Shown here: piece by piece, positions 52,163 through 60,229 of the stretch
Layout: each line of letters starts with the position of its first letter
Numbering within the stretch: the first letter of the stretch is position 1
Origin: Jeotgalibacillus malaysiensis
GTDB lineage: Bacteria; Bacillota; Bacilli; Bacillales; Jeotgalibacillaceae
DNA: 64,000 bases
Assembly (NCBI GenBank): GCA_000818095.1
Contig: CP009416.1
Coordinates: 383,501-447,500 of the forward strand
Direction: 5' to 3'
Made by a program: the position numbers and the translations under genes
Notes under the pieces: model-generated
What the model was told of the DNA's origin: nothing
Databases searched by the model: none
Seen by the model: only the letters and a program-made list of their open reading frames with translations

Positions 52163-53197
52163 ATGAACAGTCAGTTGTCACACGCATTTAAACAGTTTGC
52201 AATTGAACAATGTGAGGGATCAAGTCCATTTTACAAAGCATTATCGTTAAATATCGCAGAAGACTCAGAAATCCTTGACATATGTCAGGATGCCAAAGAA
52301 GGACAGCCTGTACCAAACCTGCTATTTGGAGCGGTTCAGTATTTACTGACGAAGGAGCCTCATCATGTGTTGAGAGCCTTTTATCCAAGTCTGACAGAAA
52401 AACCGGAAACAGGTCAGTCTCCTTTTCCGGCTTTTAAGGAATTCGTACTGACTCATCATGAACAGATTCGTAATTTGTTAAAAACGCGCCGTGTGCAGAC
52501 GAATGAAGTAAGAAGGTGCGCTTATTTATATCCGGTCTTTGTGTCTTTATACAGAGAAGTGAAAAAGCCGCTGTCACTGATTGAAATTGGGACAAGTGCA
52601 GGTCTTCAGCTGCTGTGGGATCAGTATGCTTACTCGTATGGTGATACGCTATACGGAAATCAGTCGTCAATGCTGACATTATCGTCTAAAGTCAGAAACG
52701 GGCGTCTGCCTGCCCTGTCAGAGAGTATGCCGCCTATTAATCGCCGTGTTGGTGTGGATCTGAATATCAGTGATCTCACCAATGAGGACGACCGTCTCTG
52801 GTTAAAAGCACTGATCTGGCCTGAGCACCATGACAGAAGGGAAAACTTTGATCAGGCATCTATGATTCTGAGGAATGATCCGCCTGAACTTGTAGAAGGG
52901 AATGGTGTCACTTTGCTTCCTGAACTGGCTGAAAAGATGAGTGAGAAAAGCCTGCTCTGCATTTTCCACACGCATGTAGCGAATCAAATGCCTGCGCATG
53001 TGAGGGAAGACTTGATGGAGAAAGTTGAGTCACTAGGTGAAGTGAGAGATACCGCTCATATTTTTAATAATATTACTGATGGAAAGCTGCGTGTGGATTT
53101 ATATGTGAACGGACGCTGCACCAGACACGTCATTGGTGATACAGATGGACATGGCAGATGGTTTGAGTGGCGTGAAGAGAAATGGCAGGGAGAATGA
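52163..53197 (+). CDS. DUF2332 family protein
   Basis: 344 residues from ATG 52163, behind GGGAGGACG. The sequence (FAIEQCEGSSPFYKALSLNIAEDSEILDICQDAKEGQPVPNLLFGAVQYLL, NEVRRCAYLYPVFVSLYREVKKPLSLIEIGTSAGLQLLWDQYAYSYG) is that of DUF2332, a family with a methyltransferase-like core (IEIGTSAGL) but no proven activity. It is first in a run of plus-strand genes to 54470. Confidence 0.85.
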   Translation: MNSQLSHAFKQFAIEQCEGSSPFYKALSLNIAEDSEILDICQDAKEGQPVPNLLFGAVQYLLTKEPHHVLRAFYPSLTEKPETGQSPFPAFKEFVLTHHEQIRNLLKTRRVQTNEVRRCAYLYPVFVSLYREVKKPLSLIEIGTSAGLQLLWDQYAYSYGDTLYGNQSSMLTLSSKVRNGRLPALSESMPPINRRVGVDLNISDLTNEDDRLWLKALIWPEHHDRRENFDQASMILRNDPPELVEGNGVTLLPELAEKMSEKSLLCIFHTHVANQMPAHVREDLMEKVESLGEVRDTAHIFNNITDGKLRVDLYVNGRCTRHVIGDTDGHGRWFEWREEKWQGE

Positions 53198-53243
53198 ATC
53201 TTTTCAGCGTAATCATCGTATGTAAGTAAAGGAGTGATCAAAT

Positions 53244-53459
53244 ATGCGTGCCTGGCTTTTGATCGCTGGTGGTATATTGCTCGTCGGACTTGCAGTGCAG
53301 CTCATCTATTTTAGTTACTTTCATGAGCGGATCGGTCCGGTCAGTGACGGTTCCGTACCGCTCTATTTGCATATCGTAACGTTTGCAGCAGCAATCAATG
53401 GAATGATTGCGTTATATAGAGGCGGATATTTATTGATGCAAAAGAGAAAAGCGAAATAG
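53244..53459 (+). CDS. Small two-span membrane protein
   Basis: 71 residues with hydrophobic segments at about 4-24 and 43-63 and a basic tail (MQKRKAK). AAAGGAGTGATC precedes the ATG. Family not recognised. Confidence 0.65.
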   Translation: MRAWLLIAGGILLVGLAVQLIYFSYFHERIGPVSDGSVPLYLHIVTFAAAINGMIALYRGGYLLMQKRKAK

Positions 53460-53476
53460 TCGGAGGTGTTTTTAAA

Positions 53477-53638
53477 ATGAAATGATTTGAATACCGGATT
53501 GAGTATATCCAAGCAAGATCAAATTACCCTGGTGAAGTCGAGCGTATGATGATCACAATGCTTAATGATCTGGGCAGCGAAGGCTGGGAGCTTGCGGGCG
53601 TGAATGGAACGATGCTTTATCTTAAGCGGGAGGTGTAA
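53477..53638 (+). pseudogene. DUF4177-like small gene with an in-frame TGA at codon 3
   Basis: After CGGAGGTG, ATG-AAA-TGA opens the frame; past the TGA it continues FEYRIEYIQARSNYPGEVERMMITMLNDLGSEGWELAGVNGTMLYLKREV and stops at 53638. The body has the DUF4177 pattern (FEYRI..., LNxLGxEGWELxxV, YLKR). A W codon (TGG) changed to TGA would explain it, as MKxFEY is the normal start of this family. Nothing indicates recoding, so I call it a nonsense-mutated gene. Confidence 0.7.
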
Positions 53639-53643
53639 GGGGA

Positions 53644-54081
53644 TTGGCTTACGAACAAAAGACAAAAGAGCACGATGGCAGTGTCATTGAATTTATTGAA
53701 GCGGTGGATTCTCCCAAAAAGCGCGAGGATGCATATAGGCTGCTTGAAATCTTCGAGGAAACCTCAGGCTATGAAGCAAAAATGTGGGGACCGAGCATCA
53801 TTGGGTTCGGTTCTTATCATTACAAGTACCCAACCGGTCACGAAGGTGATGCACCGCTTGTAGGGTTTTCGCCGAGGAAAGCAAAGATCAGCCTGTATTT
53901 TGCAACAGGTGATGCTGAACGGGAGGCGCTGCTTGAGGATTTTGGTAAGCATACTTCGGGTAAAGCATGTGTGTATATCAATAAGCTTGATGATGTACAT
54001 ACGGATGTGCTGAAGAAACTAATCAGGCAGTCAATTGAATTTTTACAAAAAACGTATCCTTCGGAAGGAGCAGATCAATGA
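53644..54081 (+). CDS. DUF1801 family protein
   Basis: 145 residues from TTG 53644, preceded by GGGAGG and AAGGGG. The sequence (SVIEFIEAVDSPKKREDAYRLLEIFEETSGYEAKMWGPSIIGFGSYHYKYPTGHEGDAPLVGFSPRKAKISLYF...) is typical of DUF1801, an alpha/beta fold of unknown function. Its stop overlaps the start of the RDD gene, so the two are translationally coupled. Confidence 0.83.
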   Translation: MAYEQKTKEHDGSVIEFIEAVDSPKKREDAYRLLEIFEETSGYEAKMWGPSIIGFGSYHYKYPTGHEGDAPLVGFSPRKAKISLYFATGDAEREALLEDFGKHTSGKACVYINKLDDVHTDVLKKLIRQSIEFLQKTYPSEGADQ

Positions 54082-54470
54082 TGAAAGATGTAACGAAGAG
54101 ACGGCTGAAAGCCATTTTAATCGACTTAGCTGTATCAAGTGCTGTCACAGCAGGTGTTGAATATGCACTGAGAAAGAAAATCAAAAATGAAGCATTTCAT
54201 GCACTCGTCACGCCAACTGCAGTGATGTGGGGACTCGAACTTGCCCAGCTGAAGAGCTGTGGTCAGACCGTCGGCTACCGCGCAATGGGGCTGAAGCTTG
54301 AAAGTGAAGACGGGTTCCCGCTGACGACGGAACAGCTGTTAAAGCGGATGACTTACCGTGATACTGTGGGCGGCTTCAAATACTTTAAAGATAAAGAAGC
54401 CTATGAAGGTGTTGATGGCAGAAGCATGGCGCATGATCGCTATGCGGCTGTTATTGTAAACGAGAAATAG
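54078..54470 (+). CDS. RDD-like membrane protein
   Basis: 130 residues. The RDD-type opening RRLKAILIDLAVSSAVTAGVEYAL (R and D spaced as in the family), a second hydrophobic stretch (HALVTPTAVMWGLELAQL) and GQTVGYRAMGLKLESEDGFPLTTEQLLKRM are consistent with a short RDD protein. Function unknown. It overlaps the DUF1801 gene by four bases. Confidence 0.7.
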   Translation: MMKDVTKRRLKAILIDLAVSSAVTAGVEYALRKKIKNEAFHALVTPTAVMWGLELAQLKSCGQTVGYRAMGLKLESEDGFPLTTEQLLKRMTYRDTVGGFKYFKDKEAYEGVDGRSMAHDRYAAVIVNEK

Positions 54471-54531
54471 GGTAATCAGACCCGCTTAATATAACGTTTT
54501 AATGACAAAACAAGCAGATGAGTTTGATCAG

Positions 54532-54570
54532 AACCTCCCGGGGAATCCATATTCCTTAGGAGGTTTTTTA
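54532..54570 (+). terminator. Terminator-like hairpin whose 3' arm is the ribosome binding site of the next gene
   Basis: AACCTCC (54532-54538) pairs with GGAGGTT (54559-54565), with an inner GGAAT-CCAT-ATTCC stem and a following TTTTT run. GGAGG in the 3' arm is the Shine-Dalgarno for the ATG at 54572, eight bases on. It is thus both a terminator for the upstream unit and a cap on the downstream start. Confidence 0.65.
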
Positions 54571-54571
54571 A

Positions 54572-55273
54572 ATGAATAAAGTGAAAATATCAATCCTGGC
54601 ACTGATTGTTCTTGCAGCAGGTGCCGGTGGTTTATGGATATATGACCATAATACACCTGAGCGCGGGCAGGAGCTCGTGGCACTCGGAGATTCATTAACC
54701 TATGGTGTTGGTGATCAGTCGGGCGCGGGGTATGCAGAAAATCTTGAAGAAGTGGTGAATGAAAATCGCGAAGAACCGCTGACTGTCTATAATTATGGAA
54801 TCCCGGGTCAGCAGACAGATGGATTGCTTGCCCAGCTTGAGGATGAAGAAGTGAAAGCAACCTTAAAGAACGCTGAGTATTTTACCGTATTTATCGGAAC
54901 GAATGATTTGATCAAAACAAACGGCGGAGATCTGAATCCCTTGTATGATGATCGTATTCAGACAGGTAAAGAGGATTATGAAAAGAACCTTGAAGAGATC
55001 TTAACTATTCTGCGTGAAGAGAATCCCGAGGCACCGATTCTGTTTTTAGGGCTGTTTAACCCTTATCCAGAAAACGAGGAAATCCAGCAGATTATAGATG
55101 ACTGGAATAACTTAAGTAAAAGTATGGTGGAGGAATATCCGCGCGTGAAATTTATCGCAACGGATGGTATTTTGAAAGAGAAAAGCACAGAGTATTTCAG
55201 TGATGCCCTGCATCCGAATGAAAAAGGATATGAACTGATTACGAAAAGAATGATTGAAGAATATGATTTTTAA
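54572..55273 (+). CDS. SGNH/GDSL-type hydrolase, membrane-anchored
   Basis: 233 residues. An N-terminal anchor (ISILALIVLAAGAGGLWIY) puts the enzyme outside the cell. Blocks: GDSLTYGVGDQSGAGY (S41), G in YNYGIPGQQTDGLL, N in VFIGTNDLIKT, and D/H in FSDALHPNEKGYELI (about 215-218). It resembles YpmR of Bacillus. The substrate is unknown but likely a lipid or ester. A hairpin blocks its ribosome binding site. Confidence 0.9.
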   Translation: MNKVKISILALIVLAAGAGGLWIYDHNTPERGQELVALGDSLTYGVGDQSGAGYAENLEEVVNENREEPLTVYNYGIPGQQTDGLLAQLEDEEVKATLKNAEYFTVFIGTNDLIKTNGGDLNPLYDDRIQTGKEDYEKNLEEILTILREENPEAPILFLGLFNPYPENEEIQQIIDDWNNLSKSMVEEYPRVKFIATDGILKEKSTEYFSDALHPNEKGYELITKRMIEEYDF

Positions 55274-55276
55274 AGA

Positions 55277-55307
55277 AAAGCAGAGTGCGCGATCACTCTG
55301 CTTTTTT
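55277..55307. terminator. Bidirectional terminator
   Basis: AAGCAGAGTG-CGCGAT-CACTCTGCTTTTTT, a nine- to ten-pair perfect stem. It overlaps the 3' end of the convergent gene. Confidence 0.9.
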
Positions 55308-55850
55308 ACGTTCGGATACAGGCTCATATCCAGTCAGCAGCCCTTCATAAATTAACACTGTTTTCTCAAATTTCCTGAAGTCATCCGGCTCAACAAGTGC
55401 AGGAAGCTTATCCCAAAGCTTTACGCCTGCCCGGTGCAGAATCTCTGCAACAAATTGTGAGCAGAAGTAAGAGCCATGTGGTTCAAACGGTTCTTTAAAA
55501 GCCACACCGAATACACCGAGCAAATTATAAATCGTTTTCCGGTCCTTTTTTTGAAATAAACGAATCATTCTGGTGATTTTTTCGTATTGACGGGTAGTGA
55601 TGGTCATTTCATATACAGCACAGGTCGTATTAGGAAACTTTTTATAGGTGCCCTTCAGCACATCTTCCTGGACGAAACCACCATTAAAGGGGTTATTAGG
55701 ATTTTTGCGGCCGAAGCTATATAATTGAATCAGCTCCCGGTCTAAAGAAAGGGAGGAATGATTGTAGGGCGCTTTTGTATAGCGTTTAATCGTTTTGGTA
55801 AAGGCGGTGCCGGTGTCTGTTAATAGAATATAAATCTTTTGATCATCCAA
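55293..55850 (-). CDS. YiiX/NlpC-P60-like permuted papain-fold hydrolase
   Basis: About 185 residues. KIYILLTDTGTAFTKTIKRYTKAPYNHSSLSLDRELIQLYSFGRK has the early histidine, and GSYFCSQFVAEILHRAG has a C-x-x-F-V motif near the end, the order expected of a circularly permuted NlpC/P60 protein. The start is uncertain: TTG 55850 follows AGGGAG by 11 bases; GTG 55862 is an alternative. Such proteins act on peptides or lipids; no signal peptide is visible. Confidence 0.7.
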   Translation of the reverse strand: MDDQKIYILLTDTGTAFTKTIKRYTKAPYNHSSLSLDRELIQLYSFGRKNPNNPFNGGFVQEDVLKGTYKKFPNTTCAVYEMTITTRQYEKITRMIRLFQKKDRKTIYNLLGVFGVAFKEPFEPHGSYFCSQFVAEILHRAGVKLWDKLPALVEPDDFRKFEKTVLIYEGLLTGYEPVSERKKAE

Positions 55851-55881
55851 AAAAGTTGTCACTCCCTTCAGGAAAGTTGAG

Positions 55882-56844
55882 GTGAAGCAGTTGAATGATG
55901 TGTTGCAATACATATATTTTATTTTCTTAATATTAATTTTGGTCAGTCTCGTTGTTTCAGTTATAACATACTTTCATAAGAGGAAAAATAAGGGCAGCGA
56001 TAAATATGATGAATTAATGATCAGAACAAAACTCTGGTGGGGGATGGCGATTATCTTTGTGCTGTCGATGGCGTTTCACCCGACAGTCTCGCTGATCTCT
56101 CTGATGATCCTATGCTTCCTCGCACTCCGTGAGTATTTTTCAATGCTTGAGACGAGAAAACAGGACAGAAGAATTTTCATCTGGGCTTACCTTGCAATTC
56201 CGTTGAACTTTTTCTGGATCTATATCGGCTGGTATGGCATGTTTATTGTCTTTATTCCAATCTATGTATTCTTATTCCTGCCACTCGTCAGGATCTTCAG
56301 AAATGGCAGCGCCGGCTTTTTAAAGTCTGTCAGCATGACGCAGTGGGGGCTGATGCTGCTTGTGTTTGGGATCAGTCATCTTGCGCTGTTTGCGACAATG
56401 CCTGAGATTACAAGGCATGACGTTAGGATTGCTGAGCAATACGGGGCATTGATGGTGCTTTATTTAGTACCGCTCACGCAGGCAAATGACGTCATTCATT
56501 TACTCGTATCGAAAAAGTTCGGTAAAAAGAAAGTGCTGGCCTCTGCCAATCCTGATCTGACGTGGGAAGGATTTATTGCAGGGGTAGCGGGAACTGTACT
56601 GTTATCCGTTGTGATTGCACCTTATATCACACCGATGTCTCTGAGCTTCAGTATCTTCTCAGGTCTGCTGATCGGCGTGACCGGCTTCTTTGGAACAGTC
56701 GTAATGTCTGTGCTGAAGCGTAACTTCTTTTTAAAGGAAACAGTGAATGGACGCGTGATTGAAAGTAAGACCATTAACAAAGTTGATAGTCTGACTTATA
56801 CAGCACCTGTGTTTTTTCATATGGTTTATTATTATATTTTTTAG
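55882..56844 (+). CDS. CdsA-like phosphatidate cytidylyltransferase family membrane protein
   Basis: About 320 residues from GTG 55882 (the adjacent TTG 55891 is also possible). Eight or nine membrane segments. The C-terminal part QANDVIHLLVSKKFGKKKVLASANPDLTWEGFIAGVAGTVLLS resembles the CDP-diglyceride synthase signature (S-P-x-K-T-x-E-G-x-x-G), here with NPDLTWEGFIAG. It could make CDP-diacylglycerol or a related lipid, next to a second diverged cytidylyltransferase elsewhere. Followed by a terminator. Confidence 0.8.
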   Translation: MKQLNDVLQYIYFIFLILILVSLVVSVITYFHKRKNKGSDKYDELMIRTKLWWGMAIIFVLSMAFHPTVSLISLMILCFLALREYFSMLETRKQDRRIFIWAYLAIPLNFFWIYIGWYGMFIVFIPIYVFLFLPLVRIFRNGSAGFLKSVSMTQWGLMLLVFGISHLALFATMPEITRHDVRIAEQYGALMVLYLVPLTQANDVIHLLVSKKFGKKKVLASANPDLTWEGFIAGVAGTVLLSVVIAPYITPMSLSFSIFSGLLIGVTGFFGTVVMSVLKRNFFLKETVNGRVIESKTINKVDSLTYTAPVFFHMVYYYIF

Positions 56845-56848
56845 AGAG

Positions 56849-56884
56849 CGAGAGCACCTTGCTGAGTAGAGTGAGGTGCTTTTA
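56849..56884 (+). terminator. Terminator after the CdsA-like gene
   Basis: AGAGCACCTT-GCTGAGTAGAGT-GAGGTGCTTTTA, a seven- to eight-pair stem with one mismatch and T run. Confidence 0.8.
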
Positions 56885-56988
56885 TTTTGTATAAGCTTAA
56901 AAAGTTTTCATAAGACAGCGTTTTTGACGTTAGAAGATTGAAAAAAGTATAATTGAATTATGATATTTGATATAGAGGAGGGGTAAAA

Positions 56989-57414
56989 ATGATGGATAAA
57001 AAGCTTGAGCAATACCCGCCGTATATTCAACAGGAGCTTTCGAAGCTAAACGATAAGATCGAGCCGATTACGAAGCAGTTTTTAAAATACAGACTCTGGG
57101 GCACACCGCTTGTTGTCGTATCTGTACTGAACCTGTTTTTAATTATTCTGCCGTTTGGCGTTTCAGCAGAAATTATACCGGCCATTCTGCTGTTTGCTGT
57201 ACTTGGTGCGATTGGCATGGCTTTATCCAAGGAAGCAAAATTAAAGCGTACCGAGGTCGTGACACAGACCAGGGATTTTATGCTGAAGCGCATTGCGGAA
57301 AGTGATAGTGATTATAAGGATGAATATCTGAGACGGATTAGAAATAATGCGCTGCAGGGTGTGGACTTGTTTATTGAGTTTCTGCAGAAAGAACGCAGAG
57401 GGAATTGGGGTTAG
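56989..57414 (+). CDS. DUF5392 family membrane protein
   Basis: 141 residues. A polar N-terminal helix, two membrane spans (LVVVSVLNLFLIILPFGVS, IIPAILLFAVLGAIGMAL) and a charged C-terminal helix (RTEVVTQTRDFMLKRIAESDSDYKDEYLRRIRNNALQGVDLFIEFL). The order fits DUF5392 of Bacillales, of unknown function. GAGGAGGGG precedes the ATG. Array D follows its stop. Confidence 0.6.
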   Translation: MMDKKLEQYPPYIQQELSKLNDKIEPITKQFLKYRLWGTPLVVVSVLNLFLIILPFGVSAEIIPAILLFAVLGAIGMALSKEAKLKRTEVVTQTRDFMLKRIAESDSDYKDEYLRRIRNNALQGVDLFIEFLQKERRGNWG

Positions 57415-57453
57415 CGGTTGATTGTTGTGTATGACGCGGACGCGAATGTGGAT

Positions 57454-57631
57454 GTGACCTGAGATGGCGCGGAGGTGACCTGAAATCGGTCTGAATGTGA
57501 CCTGAAAAATAGAGAATGTGACCCGAAAATCCGGGTCCGCCAAAAAGGTGATTTGAAATTCGCTAAACGTGACCCGAAATTCTCCGGATGTGACCTTAAT
57601 TCCAGCCGATGTGACCCGAAAACCAGCCCCC
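57454..57631 (+). repeat. 21-bp periodic array D (word GTGACCYGAAA), four + 30-bp step + four units
   Basis: Units start at 57454, 57475, 57497 and 57518; after a 30-bp step they continue at 57548, 57569, 57590 and 57611. Other steps are 21 bp except one of 22. Copies read GTGACCTGAAAT, GTGACCTGAAAA, GTGACCCGAAAA, GTGATTTGAAAT and so on. It lies between convergent genes, before the shared terminator. The period leaves a long minus frame open as VTF-rich heptads, which I treat as an artefact. Confidence 0.9.
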
Positions 57632-57641
57632 ACTCCAAACC

Positions 57642-57684
57642 ATAAAAAAGAGGGTTCCCCCATTCAAAACAGGGAACCCTCTTT
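57642..57684. terminator. Terminator between array D and the DUF2817 gene
   Basis: AAAAGAGGGTTCCC-CCATTCAAAACA-GGGAACCCTCTTT, a 12-pair stem with A and T runs, so it acts in both directions. Confidence 0.9.
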
Positions 57685-57689
57685 CACAT

Positions 57690-58823
57690 TCAGCCTCTAA
57701 TTGTAAATAACCCTTCATTCTGCAGCAGACTCTTCATCGCTTTACGTCCTTCAGTCAATACAGCAAGGCGCCACTCATGATCTTCCGGATAAAACATCGC
57801 TTTGAACTCATCCAGAATAGCCTGTCTGTCTTTTTCCTCCACAGCACCATCATGATGAAGTCTGTTCTCTAAAATGATCGTCATAAATTCACGCAGCGAA
57901 GCACTCATGCTCGTTCCAAGTGTACCAAATTCAAATAATGCTGAGAACAGGTACGTATCAGGGTAGTGACGGTTTTTCAGCGCGTGAAAATGGTGCGTGG
58001 AATCACCCTTTGTCACGTCAGGTGTAAATTGCTGAATATTTTTCAGACCGTATGTTTTCTTCAACTCTTTCAGTGTTCGCCCGTCATCCTCACTCATGAC
58101 CATTGTGACTTCATTTGTCGGGCCGAGCGCCGTATGCCAGTCCATGTGAATGACACGTGGATATTCATACAGCAGTTTTTCCTGAATCGCCTGGAGAAAC
58201 TGAGCATTCTCCTCTTTTTCCTTGCCACCATAATAGACGCCTGTTGGGAACTCATACTGTCCCATTCCTTTTGCTTTTGTCAGACCATTATAACCTTCTG
58301 AGACCAGTCCCTTTGCAAGCTTTGTCTGAAGATCAATTCTTGCTAGGCGGTAGTTATCAATGATGCCATTTGGTAAAAACACTTTCATCACATTTTCGTA
58401 GTGTTCATTTACGTCCTGCGGCACCTGGTCAGGATTGACAAGATAGTTCCGGTTCAGGTCAATATTATTTTCAGTGACACGACGGAAATTCCGCATGCCC
58501 CATGGATTAACTGCATGGATCAGGCAGATACCTGTGCGTTTCGGGTCTATCTGATTCGCCATTTCCTGTATAAATACATCAAGCATCGCTGCACCGGCAT
58601 ATCCTTCAATTCCGTGTTCACCGGCAGTCATCATTAATACGCGCTCGTTGGTTTCTGTACCTGGCGAATAGATCATATCAATCGTATTGTCCTCTTCTTT
58701 ACCGATCGGACGCGATGTCAACTCAGCGTCAGGCCAGTAAAGCCTGACTTTATCAAGATTACTCCGAAAAGTCTCCCTCGATTGTATATATGTATCCGGA
58801 AAATATTCATCAATGGTTTTCAT
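57690..58823 (-). CDS. M14-like metallopeptidase, DUF2817
   Basis: 377 residues. MTAGEHGIEGYAGAAMLDVFIQEM gives the first zinc ligands (H and E), ICLIHAVNPWGMRNFRRVTENNIDLNRNYL the substrate-binding region with R and N, and VIHMDWHTALGP the third zinc histidine. The catalytic glutamate lies late (LFEFGTLGT). These are DUF2817-type carboxypeptidase-fold proteins with unknown substrates. I chose ATG 58823, nine or more bases after AGGAGAGG; the ATG at 58832 is too close to it. Confidence 0.82.
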   Translation of the reverse strand: MKTIDEYFPDTYIQSRETFRSNLDKVRLYWPDAELTSRPIGKEEDNTIDMIYSPGTETNERVLMMTAGEHGIEGYAGAAMLDVFIQEMANQIDPKRTGICLIHAVNPWGMRNFRRVTENNIDLNRNYLVNPDQVPQDVNEHYENVMKVFLPNGIIDNYRLARIDLQTKLAKGLVSEGYNGLTKAKGMGQYEFPTGVYYGGKEKEENAQFLQAIQEKLLYEYPRVIHMDWHTALGPTNEVTMVMSEDDGRTLKELKKTYGLKNIQQFTPDVTKGDSTHHFHALKNRHYPDTYLFSALFEFGTLGTSMSASLREFMTIILENRLHHDGAVEEKDRQAILDEFKAMFYPEDHEWRLAVLTEGRKAMKSLLQNEGLFTIRG

Positions 58824-58905
58824 GGTCTGCATCCTCTCCTGTAAAAGCTTATTATTTTCTGCTTTCCACTTTTCAGGATTTATAAACCATGGAGAGGATG
58901 CAGCA

Positions 58906-59187
58906 TCAGAAGGTCAGGGCAGGAATAATCAGAAAGTAAATGATCACTGTCACGTAAAATATAGAGGGTAATACAGTTAAAATCATCCCAATCACTTTTG
59001 TCCTGTTAAAAAACATCAGAACGGCACCTGCAAGCCAGACAACAATCAAAATCAAAAAGCTGGGATCAGGAAATAACTCATTTTCAACATTTTCACCGAT
59101 TGCGCCTGAAGCCATAAATAAAGTGACCGGAACAGTAATGATGCCCGTTAAAACAATATGAATCCATCTAAAGATTGAGTAACTCAT
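58906..59187 (-). CDS. Small membrane protein, 93 aa
   Basis: From ATG 59187, six bases after AAAGGAG. Three hydrophobic segments (about 7-26, 41-58 and 66-88), with FNRTKVIGMIL between the last two. Family not recognised. It is divergent from the next small gene and lies upstream of the DUF2817 gene on the same strand. Confidence 0.65.
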   Translation of the reverse strand: MSYSIFRWIHIVLTGIITVPVTLFMASGAIGENVENELFPDPSFLILIVVWLAGAVLMFFNRTKVIGMILTVLPSIFYVTVIIYFLIIPALTF

Positions 59188-59312
59188 CGCGTGCTCCTTT
59201 AAAATGATTTCCTCTATTATTGTCATATTCTTTGTTACTGTAAATGAAGACGACTTCTATTGACTGAAACTTTTGGGTATGTCACACGTAAAATAACAAA
59301 GGGGTGATAAGC

Positions 59313-59525
59313 ATGAAAAAATATTTCATCTTTATTGGCAGTTTAATACTTTTACTAACTGCTTATCAAATCGGAACAGGCTTTTGGTTAACCTTTACAT
59401 ATGAACCTGGTTCAGGCACCCGGTCAATTGCAGAAAATATGCCTTTTGTGAACAGCCTTATTGTACTCACTTCAGCCAGTCTTGCATTTTTCCTGTCACA
59501 AAGAGTTGGGAGAAAGACAGCATGA
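59313..59525 (+). CDS. Small two-span membrane protein
   Basis: 70 residues from ATG 59313 behind AGGGGTG. Hydrophobic segments at about 4-25 and 44-62. Its stop overlaps the start of the PPOX gene (ATGA), so the two are coupled. Family not recognised. Confidence 0.6.
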   Translation: MKKYFIFIGSLILLLTAYQIGTGFWLTFTYEPGSGTRSIAENMPFVNSLIVLTSASLAFFLSQRVGRKTA

Positions 59526-60142
59526 TCGGAGATATTCAGACAGAAGAACAATTGAGAGCATACTTAGGTGAGCCCAGCCAACTTGTGCAAAACAAAGTGA
59601 TTGATCATATTGATGAGCACTGCCGCGCATTTATCAGCAGGTCGCCATTTTTGACCATTTCTACAGCTGATGAAGCCGGTTTTTGTGATGCTTCCCCTAG
59701 AGGAGACGCGCCGGGCTTTGTCGTGGTTGAAGATGATCAACACCTGCTGATTCCGGAGCGGCCGGGAAATAAGCGGGCAGATTCACTATCCAATCTCCTG
59801 AAAAATTCACGCATTGGATTACTATTTATGGTGCCAGGGCTTGGAGAAACGCTGAGAATAAATGGTCAGGCCGTTCTTGTGACTGACCAGACTGTGCTTG
59901 AGCAGATGTCGGTCAATGGGAAGCCTCCGCTCCTTGCGATTCGCGTACGGGCAGATGAATGCTTTATTCACTGCGCAAAAGCCTTCATCAGATCAGGTCT
60001 TTGGAAGCCGGAAACCTGGCTTGAAAAGGACCAACTTCCAAAGCCCGCTAAAATCATTCAGGCGCACGCAAAGCTGCCTGACCTGACTGAAAAAGGCGTG
60101 GAAGAAAAGCTGAAAAACAGTTATGAGCATAAGCTGTATTAA
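59522..60142 (+). CDS. Pyridoxamine 5'-phosphate oxidase-family FMN protein (MSMEG_1061 type)
   Basis: 206 residues. HCRAFISRSPFLTISTADEAGFCDASPRGDAPGFVVVEDDQHLLIPERPGNKRADSLSNLLKNSRIGLLFMVPGLGETLRINGQAVLV is the split-barrel FMN-binding pattern of the MSMEG_1061 subfamily. The C-terminal CFIHCAKAFIRSGLWKPETW is typical. These flavoproteins reduce or bind small organic substrates; the natural one is unknown. Confidence 0.9.
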   Translation: MIGDIQTEEQLRAYLGEPSQLVQNKVIDHIDEHCRAFISRSPFLTISTADEAGFCDASPRGDAPGFVVVEDDQHLLIPERPGNKRADSLSNLLKNSRIGLLFMVPGLGETLRINGQAVLVTDQTVLEQMSVNGKPPLLAIRVRADECFIHCAKAFIRSGLWKPETWLEKDQLPKPAKIIQAHAKLPDLTEKGVEEKLKNSYEHKLY

Positions 60143-60229
60143 AAGGTGAGCAGGTGGGGTGCCTGCTTATTTTTTATGGCTGCGGGTCGTCATAGCGGAG
60201 GATGATAGAGCAGGGTGGCATGCGGGTTA

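Noticed and set aside
53477-53638. Selenocysteine or tryptophan recoding of the TGA in the DUF4177-like gene
   Set aside because: No SECIS-like hairpin follows codon 3, and other genes here end in TGA, so TGA is a stop in this organism.
57241-57663. Minus-strand frame of 140 codons with repeated VTF over array D
   Set aside because: It overlaps the 3' part of the DUF5392 gene and the array; periodicity explains the open frame.
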